Assembly: GCA_934757865.1 (NCBI GenBank)
Contig: CAKVLS010000011.1
Span: forward strand, 1-37,987
DNA from: an uncultured Clostridia bacterium
GTDB lineage: Bacteria > Bacillota > Clostridia > Christensenellales > UBA1242
Direction: 5' to 3'
DNA: 37,987 nt
The position numbers were made by a program, and so were the translations under genes. Of the stretch, positions 1 through 7,913 are shown in pieces. The notes beneath the pieces were generated by a model. The model saw only the letters and a program-made list of their open reading frames with translations. It did not search any database and was not told where the DNA came from. The number at the start of each line of letters is the position of its first letter. Position 1 is the stretch's first letter.

Positions 1-119
1 TTGCTCATGACGAAAACAATGAGTGCAAAGTTGGCGATACTGTTGAAATTATGGAAACTAGACCTATTTCAAAAACTTGCCACTTTAGACTTCTTCGCGT
101 TGTAGAAAGAGTTAAGTAG
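1..119 (+). CDS. rpsQ: 30S ribosomal protein S17, C-terminal part (cut by window start)
   Basis: Reading from base 3, the frame gives 38 residues and a TAG stop at 117-119. It includes VGDTVEIMETRPISKT and ends RLLRVVERVK, the typical end of S17, which binds 16S rRNA early in 30S assembly. The N-terminal half lies outside the window. The position directly before rplN is the conserved spc-operon order. The identification is strong despite the truncation. Confidence 0.93.
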   Translation, partial: AHDENNECKVGDTVEIMETRPISKTCHFRLLRVVERVK

Positions 120-136
120 GAAAGGAGCAAAGTATT

Positions 137-505
137 ATGATTCAACCTCAAACAAAACTTAAAGTTGCTGATAACACTGGTGCTAAACAAATTATGTGTA
201 TCCGTGTTCTTGGTGGTTCATTTAGAAGAAGTGGTAATATAGGTGATGTAATTATTGCTTCTGTTAAAAAAGCAACCCCAGGTGGCGTTGTTAAAAAAGG
301 TGATGTTGTAAAAGCCGTTATCGTAAGATCTTGCAAGGGCGTTCGTCGTAATGATGGATCTCATATCAAATTTGATGATAATGCAGCAGTTATAATTGAT
401 AACCAAAAACAACCTAAGGGAACTCGTATCTTTGGACCTGTAGCAAGAGAGTTAAGAGACGGTGGATATATGAAGATCGTTTCTCTTGCCCCAGAGGTTC
501 TATAA
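137..505 (+). CDS. rplN: 50S ribosomal protein L14
   Basis: A 122-residue protein, the usual L14 length. It starts MIQPQTKLKVADNTGAKQ and contains KKGDVVKAVIVR and a GTRIFGPVARELR segment, all L14 signatures. L14 binds 23S rRNA near the subunit interface. The start is set by an AGGAAAGGAG ribosome binding site at 118-127. It follows rpsQ and precedes rplX by 10 bases, so it belongs to the same transcript. Confidence 0.98.
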   Translation: MIQPQTKLKVADNTGAKQIMCIRVLGGSFRRSGNIGDVIIASVKKATPGGVVKKGDVVKAVIVRSCKGVRRNDGSHIKFDDNAAVIIDNQKQPKGTRIFGPVARELRDGGYMKIVSLAPEVL

Positions 506-515
506 GGAGTAAATT

Positions 516-1112
516 ATGGCTAATATGAACATTAAAAAAGGTGATAACGTTGTTGTTATCGCAGGTAAAGATAAAGGCAAAGTTGCTGAAGTTCTAGCTT
601 GCTTCCCAAGTGAGAGCAGAGTAACCGTAAAAGGCGTAAACGTAGTAACTAAACACAACAAGCCAAAGAGTGCTCAAGACAAAGGCGGTATCGCTAAAGT
701 TGAAGGCAAAATAAGCGTTTCTAATGTTGAGCTAGTTTGCCCAGTTTGTGGCAAAGCAACAAGAGTAGCTCACAAAGAAGTAGATGGCAAAAATGTTAGA
801 ATTTGCAAAAAGTGCGGAGCTAACATGGACAATGCTAAAAAAGCTACAAAAGAAACAAAAACCGCTACAAAATCAGCTGCAAAAGCAACTAAAGAAGTAG
901 CAAAAGAAGAAGTAAAGGAAGCTCCTGCAAAGAAAGCTACCTCTACAGCAGCTAAGAAAACAACAGCTGCAAAAACAACTGAAGCTAAAAAGGCTACAGT
1001 TACAAAAACAACTGAAGCTAAAAAGACTACAGCTACAAAAACAACTGCTGCTAAGTCTACAAAAGCTACAACTGCTAAAAAATCTACTACAACTACCAAG
1101 GAGGCTAAGTAG
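516..1112 (+). CDS. rplX: 50S ribosomal protein L24 with long Lys/Thr/Ala tail
   Basis: Residues 1-105 form a normal L24: a KOW motif near the start (KKGDNVVVIAGKDKGK) and a zinc-ribbon-like end with Cys75, Cys78, Cys97 and Cys100. L24 starts 50S assembly by binding the 5' part of 23S rRNA. The protein is 198 residues long, against about 100-110 for usual bacterial L24. The extra 93 residues are almost only Lys, Thr, Ala and Glu, like a histone H1 or Hc1 tail, and include three 11-residue repeats. The tail stays in frame and ends in TAG; the GGAGG for rplE lies within its last codons, so it is a real part of the gene. Confidence 0.97.
   Translation: MANMNIKKGDNVVVIAGKDKGKVAEVLACFPSESRVTVKGVNVVTKHNKPKSAQDKGGIAKVEGKISVSNVELVCPVCGKATRVAHKEVDGKNVRICKKCGANMDNAKKATKETKTATKSAAKATKEVAKEEVKEAPAKKATSTAAKKTTAAKTTEAKKATVTKTTEAKKTTATKTTAAKSTKATTAKKSTTTTKEAK
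972..1070 (+). repeat. Three 33-bp in-frame tandem units in the rplX tail
   Basis: Three consecutive 33-base units encode KTTEAKKATVT, KTTEAKKTTAT and KTTAAKSTKAT. The period is exactly 11 codons. The first two units are nearly identical at the DNA level; the third has diverged. Such repeats can expand or contract by slippage or recombination. Confidence 0.85.
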
Positions 1113-1115
1113 AAT

Positions 1116-1658
1116 ATGAATAGACTACAAGAACATTACATAAAAAATGTTATGCCTGCTTGTGTAAAAGAGTATGGTTATAAAAATGTTATGGAAGTTC
1201 CAAAGATTGACAAAATCGTTGTCAACCTAGGACTTGGTTCTGACAAAGATAACTCAAAGAGCTTCAACAATGCTCTAGAGGAAATCGCTCAAATCACTGG
1301 TCAAAAACCAGTAGCAACAACTGCTAAAAAGTCTATCGCTAACTTCAAAATTAGACAAGGACAAAAAGTTGGTGCAAAAGTTACTCTAAGAGGCGAGAGA
1401 ATGTATGAGTTTTTAGACAAACTTATCTCAATCGCACTTCCAAGAGTTAGAGACTTCAAGGGTATCTCTCCAAAAGCTTTTGATGGCAGAGGAAACTACT
1501 CTCTAGGAATTAAAGAACAACTTATATTCCCAGAAATCTCATATGAAAAAGTCGACAAAATTAGAGGTTTTGATATTGTTATTGTTACAACCGCTAATAC
1601 TGATAAAGAAGCATTAACATTACTAACACTAATGGGTATGCCATTTAGCAACAAGTAA
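1116..1658 (+). CDS. rplE: 50S ribosomal protein L5
   Basis: A 180-residue protein of normal L5 length. Seen in it are MNRLQEHYIKNVMPACVKEY, an ITGQKPVATTAKKSIANFKIR segment split by the usual LRGERMYEFLDKL block, and the end FDIVIVTTANTDKEA. L5 binds 5S rRNA in the central protuberance and contacts the P-site tRNA. The gene starts 3 bases after rplX, with its GGAGG inside the end of that gene, which suggests translational coupling. Confidence 0.98.
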   Translation: MNRLQEHYIKNVMPACVKEYGYKNVMEVPKIDKIVVNLGLGSDKDNSKSFNNALEEIAQITGQKPVATTAKKSIANFKIRQGQKVGAKVTLRGERMYEFLDKLISIALPRVRDFKGISPKAFDGRGNYSLGIKEQLIFPEISYEKVDKIRGFDIVIVTTANTDKEALTLLTLMGMPFSNK

Positions 1659-1679
1659 GGCAAAGGGGTTAAATAAATT

Positions 1680-1865
1680 ATGGCAAGAAAAGCAATGATT
1701 GAAAAACAACAAAGAAAGCAAAAGTTCAGTACTCGTGAGTACACTAGATGCTCTATTTGTGGCCGTCCACATGCAGTATTAAGAAAATATGGTATCTGCA
1801 GAGTATGCTTTAGAAATCTAGCATACAAGGGCGAAATCCCTGGCGTTAAAAAGGCTAGTTGGTAA
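1680..1865 (+). CDS. rpsZ: 30S ribosomal protein S14, zinc-binding type Z
   Basis: A 61-residue protein of the short S14 form. It carries two CxxC pairs (CSICGRPHAVLRKYG followed by CRVCFR), the zinc-binding type that lets low-GC Gram-positive bacteria distinguish S14 paralogues by zinc supply. It begins MARKAMIEKQQRKQKF and ends PGVKKASW, as type Z proteins do. It sits between rplE and rpsH, the normal place for primary S14. No second S14 lies in the window. Confidence 0.97.
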   Translation: MARKAMIEKQQRKQKFSTREYTRCSICGRPHAVLRKYGICRVCFRNLAYKGEIPGVKKASW

Positions 1866-1877
1866 GGAGGAGAAATT

Positions 1878-2276
1878 ATGATAGTTACAGATCCAATCGC
1901 AGATATGCTTACTCGTATTCGTAATGCTTTGACAGCAAAACATACAGAAGTACTTATTCCTGCTTCAAAAACAAAAAATACTATTGCTCAAATCCTTTTA
2001 AGCGAAGGCTATATTAACTCAGCTGATTTAGTTGATACTGGCAATTACAAATCAATCAAAATTGGTCTAAAATATGGTCCTAATAACGAAAAAGTTATTC
2101 AAGGTTTGAAGAGAATTTCTAAGCCAGGTCTTAGAGTTTATGCAGAAGCAAAAGATATCCCTATGGTTCTTAACGGCCTAGGTATTGCTATCATCTCTAC
2201 AAACAAAGGTATTATGACTGATAAGCAAGCAAGAGCTAACAATGTTGGTGGCGAAGTACTTGCTTACATCTGGTAG
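1878..2276 (+). CDS. rpsH: 30S ribosomal protein S8
   Basis: A 132-residue protein matching S8 throughout: start MIVTDPIADMLTRIRNA, centre RISKPGLRVYA and end GIMTDKQARANNVGGEVLAYIW. S8 binds helix 21 of 16S rRNA and in other bacteria also represses the spc operon. A TAAGGAGGAG ribosome binding site overlaps the rpsZ stop. No separate S8 target-like structure was worked out here. Confidence 0.98.
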   Translation: MIVTDPIADMLTRIRNALTAKHTEVLIPASKTKNTIAQILLSEGYINSADLVDTGNYKSIKIGLKYGPNNEKVIQGLKRISKPGLRVYAEAKDIPMVLNGLGIAIISTNKGIMTDKQARANNVGGEVLAYIW

Positions 2277-2287
2277 GAGGTTTAGTT

Positions 2288-2830
2288 ATGTCAAGAATAG
2301 GAAGATTACCAGTAGCTATACCTGCTGGAGTTACAGTTACCGTTGATGGTCACAATGTAACAGTTGCAGGCAAACTTGGTACTTTAACACAAGTTGTTGA
2401 CAAAACAATCTCTGTTAAAGTGGAAAATAATGAAGTTGTTTTGACAAGAGCTAACGAAAATAGCGATGTTAAAGCAAAACATGGTCTATATAGACAACTT
2501 ATCGCAAACATGGTTAAAGGTGTTAGCGAAGGTTTTAGTAAGACACTAGTTATCAACGGTGTTGGTTACAAAGCTACACTTGTTGGTTCAAAAGTCGTTC
2601 TTAATATTGGTTTCAGTCACCCAGTTGATGTTGTTCCAGTTGAAGGTATCAAACTTGCTGTTAACAACAACACTGATATCGTTGTTAGCGGTATCAACAA
2701 AGAACTTGTTGGTCAATTCGCAGCAAAAATAAGAGACATCAAACCAGTAGAGCCATATCATGCATATGGTATAAAATACGCAGACGAAGTAGTTATCCGC
2801 AAAGAGGGTAAGACTTCAGGTAAAAAGTAA
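2288..2830 (+). CDS. rplF: 50S ribosomal protein L6
   Basis: A 180-residue protein of standard L6 length with the two repeated alpha/beta domains. It starts MSRIGRLPVAIPAGVTV and has GVSEGFSKTLVINGVGYKA in the middle and IRDIKPVEPYHAYGIKYADE near the end. L6 binds 23S rRNA close to the sarcin-ricin loop. The ribosome binding site TAGGAGG overlaps the rpsH stop, indicating tight operon packing. Confidence 0.98.
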   Translation: MSRIGRLPVAIPAGVTVTVDGHNVTVAGKLGTLTQVVDKTISVKVENNEVVLTRANENSDVKAKHGLYRQLIANMVKGVSEGFSKTLVINGVGYKATLVGSKVVLNIGFSHPVDVVPVEGIKLAVNNNTDIVVSGINKELVGQFAAKIRDIKPVEPYHAYGIKYADEVVIRKEGKTSGKK

Positions 2831-2845
2831 AGGAGCGCTTAAAAA

Positions 2846-3214
2846 ATGATAAATAAAGATAATAAAAATGCAAAAAGAATGCATCGTCATTTAAGAGTTA
2901 GAAACAAAGTTTCTGGCACAAAAGAATGCCCAAGACTAAATGTTTATCGTAGCACTAGCAACATCGAAGCTCAAATCATCGATGACGTAGCTGGCAAAAC
3001 ACTAGTTAGCGCTTCTACTTATGAAAAGTCGATTGCTGATTCTCTAAAAGGTAAAACAAAATCAGAACAAGCTTACCTTATTGGTGAAGAAGTTGCAAAA
3101 AGAGCTAAGAAAAAAGGCATTAAAACTGTTGTTTTTGACCGTGCTGGTTACCTATATATCGGCAGAGTTAAGAGCTTAGCCGAAGGCGCTAGAAGTGCCG
3201 GATTAGAGTTTTAA
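2846..3214 (+). CDS. rplR: 50S ribosomal protein L18
   Basis: A 122-residue L18 with RHLRVRNKVSGT, CPRLNVYRSTSNIEAQIIDD and the end FDRAGYLYIGRVKSLAEGAR. L18 helps bind 5S rRNA together with L5. It begins after AAAGGAGCG. Its TAA stop overlaps a possible but unlikely ATG of the next gene; the better rpsE start is 12 bases further on. Confidence 0.98.
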   Translation: MINKDNKNAKRMHRHLRVRNKVSGTKECPRLNVYRSTSNIEAQIIDDVAGKTLVSASTYEKSIADSLKGKTKSEQAYLIGEEVAKRAKKKGIKTVVFDRAGYLYIGRVKSLAEGARSAGLEF

Positions 3215-3225
3215 TGGAGGACACT

Positions 3226-3756
3226 ATGGCAAAACAAGAAGTTAAAAAAGAAAATGCAAAAAGACCTGTTACTCGTAGAGAGGACAGCGAATATGACAAA
3301 AAGCTTGTTGAAGTAAGAAGAGTTGCTAAGGTTGTTAAGGGTGGTAGAACTATGAGATTTAGCGCCCTAGTAGTAGTTGGTAACGGAAAGGGTCTTGTTG
3401 GTGTTGGTATCGGCAAGTCTGCAGAAGTTCCAGAAGCTATCGAAAAAGCAACTGCTGCTGCTAAGAAAAATCTTATCTCTGTACCTATGGTTGGAACAAC
3501 TATTCCTCATAGCGTAACTGGTAAGTATGGTTCTTCAAGCGTACTTATGATGCCTGCTAAAGAAGGTACTGGTGTTATCGCTGGTGGTAGTGCCCGTGCT
3601 GTTATCGAGCTTGCTGGTATCAAAGATATCACAACAAAAAAACATGGTTCTAACAACAAGATAAATGGTGTAAAAGCCACTCTAGAAGGACTAAAAGCAC
3701 TAAGAACTAGGGAGCAAGTAGCTGCACTTCGTGGCAAAGCTCCAGAAGAAATATAA
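3226..3756 (+). CDS. rpsE: 30S ribosomal protein S5
   Basis: A 176-residue S5 when started at ATG 3226. It contains the S5 RNA-binding domain (VRRVAKVVKGGRTMRFSALV), VVGNGKGLVGVGIGKSAEVP, and the C-terminal GSARAVIELAGIKDI. An in-frame ATG at 3214 overlaps the rplR stop and would add MEDT, but the GGAGG at 3216-3220 is 5 bases before 3226 and would lie inside the longer frame, so 3226 is preferred. S5 shapes the mRNA entry site and affects decoding accuracy. Confidence 0.96.
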   Translation: MAKQEVKKENAKRPVTRREDSEYDKKLVEVRRVAKVVKGGRTMRFSALVVVGNGKGLVGVGIGKSAEVPEAIEKATAAAKKNLISVPMVGTTIPHSVTGKYGSSSVLMMPAKEGTGVIAGGSARAVIELAGIKDITTKKHGSNNKINGVKATLEGLKALRTREQVAALRGKAPEEI

Positions 3757-3773
3757 AAGGTAGGATTTTTGAG

Positions 3774-3989
3774 ATGGAAAATAAAACAAATAAGACAAAA
3801 AAATCCGCAGGAAAACTAAAAGTTACTTATGTTAGAAGTGTTATCGGTCTAGAAAAAAGACAACAAAAAGTTCTTGAAGCATTAGGTTTGAGAAAGCTTA
3901 ATACTACTAAGATCTTCCCTGATAACGAGAGTATCAGAGGCAGCCTATTTCTAGTAAAACACCTAGTAAAAGTAGAAGAAGTTAAGTAA
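3774..3989 (+). CDS. rpmD: 50S ribosomal protein L30
   Basis: The L30 core begins at KLKVTYVRSVIGLEKRQQK and runs through LGLRKLNTTKIFPDNESIRG to the Lys/Glu-rich end. The full frame is 71 residues, about 11 longer at the N terminus than common L30 (about 60). The extension is polar and lysine-rich. Its ribosome binding site is modest (GTAGGA at 3760-3765), so a shorter product cannot be excluded, but no good internal start is seen. L30 is a small 50S protein encoded here in most Clostridia and Bacilli. Confidence 0.95.
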   Translation: MENKTNKTKKSAGKLKVTYVRSVIGLEKRQQKVLEALGLRKLNTTKIFPDNESIRGSLFLVKHLVKVEEVK

Positions 3990-4000
3990 AGGAGCAAACT

Positions 4001-4444
4001 ATGAATATTCAAACTTTAAGTCCAGCTCCTGGTGCTCGTACTAGCCAAAAAAGACTAGGCAGAGGTATCGGAAGTGGTATTGGTAAGACAAGTGGCAAAG
4101 GCCACAAGGGTCAAAATGCTCGTAGTGGTGGTGGTGTAAGACCTGGCTTTGAAGGCGGTCAAATACCTCTAATCAGAAGACTTCCAAAGAGAGGTTTTAA
4201 CAACCAATTTAGAAAAGTTTACGCTATTGTTAACGTTTCAGATTTGAACAAATTTGAAGACGGTGCTGTAGTTGACGCAGCAGCTCTACTAGATGCTGGT
4301 CTTATCGGCAAAGTAGAAGCTTACGGTGTAAAAGTACTTGGTAACGGTGAACTTACTAAGAAACTTACTGTAAAAGCTGACAAATTTACTGCACAAGCAA
4401 AAGAAAAGATTGAGAAAGTTGGTGGAAAAGCCGAGGAGGTATAA
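4001..4444 (+). CDS. rplO: 50S ribosomal protein L15
   Basis: A 147-residue L15 with the basic glycine-rich N terminus GRGIGSGIGKTSGKGHKGQ, then SGGGVRPGFEGGQIPLIRRL and a C-terminal domain including VKVLGNGELTKKL. L15 reaches into the 50S core in late assembly. Its TAA stop overlaps the secY ATG by one base, so the two are probably translationally coupled. Confidence 0.98.
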   Translation: MNIQTLSPAPGARTSQKRLGRGIGSGIGKTSGKGHKGQNARSGGGVRPGFEGGQIPLIRRLPKRGFNNQFRKVYAIVNVSDLNKFEDGAVVDAAALLDAGLIGKVEAYGVKVLGNGELTKKLTVKADKFTAQAKEKIEKVGGKAEEV

Positions 4445-5715
4445 TGTTTAAGAACATTAAAGAGGCATTCAAAATAAAAGAAGTTAGAAAAAAACTTCTA
4501 ATCACATTCGCACTACTTATAGTTTATCGTGTAGGATGTTGGTTGCCTATCCCTGGCATAAATATTAGTGCTTTTGGCACCGCTGCATCTAGCAACGACT
4601 TTTTGGGAATAATCAGTGCCGTAAGTGGTAACGCACTATCTAATGGTGCTATACTTGCTCTCGGCTGTATCCCATATATTAATGCATCTATTATTATTCA
4701 ATTACTTGGTGGAGCAATTCCTGCTATTGAGCGTCTTTCTCAACAAGGCGACGAGGGAAGAAAGAAAATCAACATGTACACAAGAATAGTAGCACTAGTA
4801 CTAGCTATAGCTCAATCTATTGGTATAGCTGTTCAATTACAAAGTGCTTATGACGCTAGTATATTTGGTGGTTCTACTTTTACTGCTATGATGGTAGTTG
4901 TTATAATGGTTGCTGGTGCTATGTTTACCGTTTGGCTAGGTGAGAGAATCACTGAAATTGGCGTTGGTAATGGTCTTTCATTACTAATCTTCGTTGGTAT
5001 TCTTGCTACAGCTGGTCAAGCTATATTCCAAGCAATTAAAGATTTGTTTACTAACATTGATGGCATCTGGAACTTATTATTGTTCTTTGCTGCTGTTATC
5101 TTAATATTTGGACTAATCGCATGGGTTGACCTTGCAGAACGTAAAGTTACTGTCCAATATGCAAAACAAATCAAAGGCAGAAAGATGTATGGCGGTCAAG
5201 CTACATCATTCCCTATTAAGCTAAATGCACAAGGTGTTATGCCTATAATTTTAGCAATGACAATTTTGTCATTCCCACAAATGATAGTTAGTATTTTCTG
5301 GCCAAGTGTTACATATCCTGAGATATTGGCTACTGGCGGCTGGTTGTATACTTTATTAAGCTCACTTTTGATTTTACTATTCTCATACTTTATGGCAAGC
5401 TTAACATTTAAGCCTGATGAGATAGCAAGACAAATGCAACAAAATGGTGGATTTATCAATGGTATTAGACCTGGTAAAAACACTTCAGATTATCTAAAGA
5501 AAATCTCTGATAGATTGACTTTCTTTGGAGCAATCTTCCTAGCTCTAGTAGCGCTAGTTCCAACACTTGTATTTACATTTATTGGTGGAAACAGCTCTCT
5601 AGTTAACGCATTTAGTGCTACAGGACTTCTAATCGTTGTTTCTTGTGCACTTGAGTTTGATAAACAACTAGAATCACAACTATTGATGAGAAGCTACAAA
5701 GGCTTTTTGAAATAA
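4444..5715 (+). CDS. secY: Protein translocase channel subunit SecY
   Basis: A 423-residue integral membrane protein of normal SecY length with about ten hydrophobic segments. Recognisable parts are YRVGCWLPIPGIN after the first helix, ALGCIPYINASIIIQLL, LAERKVTVQYAKQIKGRKM in a cytoplasmic loop, and PIKLNAQGVMPIILA. SecY forms the membrane pore for Sec-dependent export and works with SecE, SecA and the SecG encoded at 25858. The GAGGAGG binding site lies in the last codons of rplO. Confidence 0.98.
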   Translation: MFKNIKEAFKIKEVRKKLLITFALLIVYRVGCWLPIPGINISAFGTAASSNDFLGIISAVSGNALSNGAILALGCIPYINASIIIQLLGGAIPAIERLSQQGDEGRKKINMYTRIVALVLAIAQSIGIAVQLQSAYDASIFGGSTFTAMMVVVIMVAGAMFTVWLGERITEIGVGNGLSLLIFVGILATAGQAIFQAIKDLFTNIDGIWNLLLFFAAVILIFGLIAWVDLAERKVTVQYAKQIKGRKMYGGQATSFPIKLNAQGVMPIILAMTILSFPQMIVSIFWPSVTYPEILATGGWLYTLLSSLLILLFSYFMASLTFKPDEIARQMQQNGGFINGIRPGKNTSDYLKKISDRLTFFGAIFLALVALVPTLVFTFIGGNSSLVNAFSATGLLIVVSCALEFDKQLESQLLMRSYKGFLK

Positions 5716-5732
5716 TAAACAAAAGGATTTTT

Positions 5733-6365
5733 ATGAAAATTATTCTTTTTGGACCTCCGGGTGGAGGTAAAGGTACCCAAGCATCTTTGATAAAAGAAAA
5801 GTACGGTATCGCTCATATCTCTACAGGAGATATATTTAGAACAAACATAAAAAATAATACAGAACTAGGCAAGCTTGCTAATAGCTATATCGCAAAGGGC
5901 GAGCTTGTACCAGACTCTGTTACCATTGATTTGGTAAGAGATAGACTTACCTGGGACGATTGTAAAAATGGCTTTATACTAGATGGTTTTCCAAGGAATG
6001 TAGCACAAGCTGAGGCATTAGAGAAGATGACTGACCTTGACGCTGCAATACTTATTGACCAAAAGTACGAAGTAATTATTCCAAGACTTGCGGGTAGAAG
6101 GGCTTGCAGAGGCTGTGGAGAGACTCTTCACACCGATTGGCTAAATGGTCAAAACGCATGTCCAAAGTGTGGTGGTGAGATATACCAAAGAGATGATGAT
6201 AAAGAAGAAGTTATCAAAAATCGTCTAAAAGAGTATGAAAAACAAACTGCTCCACTAATTGATTATTATAAAAGTAAAGGCTTATTAAAGGTTGTTAATG
6301 CAGCTAATGATATAGCTGATACTTTTGAAATAATGAAAAATGTCCTTGAGACATTAAAAGGGTAA
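5733..6365 (+). CDS. adk: Adenylate kinase, long zinc-LID form
   Basis: A 210-residue cytoplasmic enzyme interconverting ATP + AMP and 2 ADP. The P-loop is GPPGGGKGTQ near residues 7-16, with Gly where Ala is commoner. AMP-site elements STGD and DGFPRN are present. The LID carries a four-cysteine zinc site, Cys125, Cys128, Cys143 and Cys146, typical of Gram-positive long adenylate kinases. It sits between secY and map as in Bacillus. Its binding site is AAAAGGA. Confidence 0.98.
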   Translation: MKIILFGPPGGGKGTQASLIKEKYGIAHISTGDIFRTNIKNNTELGKLANSYIAKGELVPDSVTIDLVRDRLTWDDCKNGFILDGFPRNVAQAEALEKMTDLDAAILIDQKYEVIIPRLAGRRACRGCGETLHTDWLNGQNACPKCGGEIYQRDDDKEEVIKNRLKEYEKQTAPLIDYYKSKGLLKVVNAANDIADTFEIMKNVLETLKG

Positions 6366-6370
6366 TTAAA

Positions 6371-7114
6371 ATGATAAAGATAAAGTCTGCTGAAGAAATC
6401 GCTATAATGCGTAAAGCAGGTGCTATCACAAGAGAAACATTGCTCCTAATGGAGAAAAATGTTAAACCCGGAGTTACCACAAAACAACTTGACGAGTTAG
6501 CTTATAACTTTATCGTCAAGAATAAGGCAACACCTAGCTTTCTTAATTATGGTGGCTTTCCTGCTACTATCTGTGCGTCAGTCAACGAGCAAGTAGTACA
6601 TGGTATACCTAATGATGAACCTTTGAAAGAGGGCGACATTGTAAGTATAGATGTAGGAGCTTGTTACAAGGGCTACCATGGGGATAGTGCTAGAACTTTT
6701 GCTGTAGGAAAAATATCTCCCGAAAAGCAAAAGCTTATAGATGTTACAAAGCAAAGTTTCTTTGAGGGCATCAAACTTCTAAAAGACGGAGTTTGCCTTG
6801 GAGATGTTTCTGCTGCTATCCAAAGATATGTCGAAAAACACGGTTTTTCGGTTGTAAGAGATTTAGTTGGTCACGGTGTTGGAAGAGAACTTCACGAAGA
6901 CCCAGCTGTTCCTAACTATGGATTTGCTGGTTTCGGTCCTAAGATTCACAAAGGCACAGTACTTGCTATTGAGCCTATGGTAAATATGGGTACTTATCGT
7001 GTTAATTTTAGTGAATTTGATGGTTGGACGGTTACTACAAAAGACGGTAAACCTTCAGCTCATTATGAAAATACCGTTCTTGTCACCGAAGATGGTGTCG
7101 AGATTTTGACATAG
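6371..7114 (+). CDS. map: Methionine aminopeptidase type I
   Basis: A 247-residue metalloenzyme that removes the initiator methionine from new proteins. The five metal ligands are visible: Asp in VSIDVGACYKG, Asp in GDSARTF, His in GHGVGRELHE, Glu in AIEPMVNMG and Glu in YENTVLV. The length and order fit type I enzymes without an N-terminal zinc extension. It begins 5 bases after adk with only a weak binding site (AAAGGG at 6357-6362, overlapping the adk stop region), implying coupling to adk. Confidence 0.98.
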   Translation: MIKIKSAEEIAIMRKAGAITRETLLLMEKNVKPGVTTKQLDELAYNFIVKNKATPSFLNYGGFPATICASVNEQVVHGIPNDEPLKEGDIVSIDVGACYKGYHGDSARTFAVGKISPEKQKLIDVTKQSFFEGIKLLKDGVCLGDVSAAIQRYVEKHGFSVVRDLVGHGVGRELHEDPAVPNYGFAGFGPKIHKGTVLAIEPMVNMGTYRVNFSEFDGWTVTTKDGKPSAHYENTVLVTEDGVEILT

Positions 7115-7121
7115 GTGAAAA

Positions 7122-7394
7122 ATGACTAATAATTTTGAAATTGGAGATATAGTAGTTTCAAAAGCTGGCAGAGATGAGGGCAGAGTATATCTAATCGAAA
7201 GTTTAGATAATGACTTTGCAAACCTTGTCGATGGCAACTTTAGAAAATTGCAAAATCCAAAGAAAAAAAGGTTGAAACACCTTAAAAAATCTGGTATCAA
7301 AATTGATTCTATTGCTAAAAAGTTTAGCGAAGGAAAAAAGGTCTTTGATACTGAGATATTTAGTGCAATTAAAAATTGCGAAATCAATAAATAA
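7122..7394 (+). CDS. KOW-domain RNA-binding protein (L14e-like)
   Basis: A 90-residue protein starting FEIGDIVVSKAGRDEGRVYLI, a KOW-type strand-loop motif, followed by a very lysine-rich stretch (PKKKRLKHLKKSG). Small KOW or L14e-like proteins are often found between map and infA in Clostridia and Bacilli. A ribosome-associated or RNA-binding role is inferred; no exact function is known to me. It starts 7 bases after map and shares the transcript. Confidence 0.85.
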   Translation: MTNNFEIGDIVVSKAGRDEGRVYLIESLDNDFANLVDGNFRKLQNPKKKRLKHLKKSGIKIDSIAKKFSEGKKVFDTEIFSAIKNCEINK

Positions 7395-7419
7395 GCCTAG
7401 CGCTTAAAAAGGAGATTTT

Positions 7420-7644
7420 ATGCCAAAAGCCGATTGTCTAGAAACAGAAGGTGTGGTTACAGAAGTATTACCTAATGCTACATTCAAAGTTCAACTTCCT
7501 AATGGGCATGTTATTACTTGCTACATTTCTGGTAAACTTAGAATGAATTACATTAAGATACTAGAAGGCGACCAAGTCAAAGTTGAGATGAGTCCTTATG
7601 ATTTAACTAAGGGTCGTATCACTTGGCGTGGCAAACAAAATTAA
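7420..7644 (+). CDS. infA: Translation initiation factor IF-1
   Basis: A 74-residue protein with the single S1/OB fold of IF-1: ETEGVVTEVLPNATFKVQL, NGHVITCYISGKLRMNYI and EMSPYDLTKGRITWR. IF-1 binds the 30S A site and supports IF-2 and IF-3 during initiation. AAAGGAG precedes the ATG at good distance. Gene order map-KOW-infA-rpmJ is conserved. Confidence 0.98.
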   Translation: MPKADCLETEGVVTEVLPNATFKVQLPNGHVITCYISGKLRMNYIKILEGDQVKVEMSPYDLTKGRITWRGKQN

Positions 7645-7655
7645 GGAGAAAAATT

Positions 7656-7772
7656 ATGAAAGTTCGTCCATCAGTAAAACCTATTTGCGATAAATGCAAG
7701 GTTATCAAAAGAGAAGGCAAAGTTATGGTAATTTGCTCTAAGAGCAAAAAACATAAGCAAGTTCAAGGTTAA
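7656..7772 (+). CDS. rpmJ: 50S ribosomal protein L36 (zinc-ribbon form)
   Basis: A 38-residue protein starting MKVRPSVKPICDKCKVIKR and ending SKKHKQVQG. The zinc ligands are Cys11, Cys14, Cys27 and His33. This is the C+ form of L36, which completes the 50S subunit near the peptidyl-transferase region. TAAGGAG overlaps the infA stop and fixes the start. It is the last gene before a new promoter region. Confidence 0.97.
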   Translation: MKVRPSVKPICDKCKVIKREGKVMVICSKSKKHKQVQG

Positions 7773-7819
7773 TTTTAGCTTTTTTGAATTAGCCTTTTTT
7801 GGCTTTTTCGGCTAAAATT
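7771..7819 (+). terminator. Probable terminator or structured end after rpmJ
   Basis: AATTTTAGC at 7771-7779 can pair with GCTAAAATT at 7811-7819. Inside it, AGCC at 7791-7794 and GGCT at 7801-7804 form a small hairpin followed by TTTTTC. The inner stem is short, so termination is probably partial. The new promoter downstream fits a transcript boundary here. Confidence 0.45.
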
Positions 7820-7878
7820 TAACTTGATTTTTGTCTTTCAAAAAATTAAAATTTTATCAAAAAATATCTGTTTTTGTA

Positions 7879-7907
7879 TTGAAATATAGATGTTTTTGTG
7901 ATATAAT
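7879..7907 (+). promoter_or_regulatory. Housekeeping promoter for rpsM-rplQ
   Basis: TTGAAA at 7879-7884 and a perfect TATAAT at 7902-7907 are separated by 17 bases, the ideal sigma-A spacing. The predicted start near 7914 gives a leader of about 140 bases before rpsM. Confidence 0.8.
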
Positions 7908-7913
7908 AAATTA

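Noticed and set aside
972..1070. CRISPR-like short repeats
   Set aside because: The units are contiguous, in frame with a period of 11 codons and without spacers; they encode protein repeats.
770..1099. Minus-strand frame of 109 residues, Val/Ala-rich
   Set aside because: Opposite the repetitive rplX tail; composition is that expected from the reverse of Lys/Thr/Ala codons.
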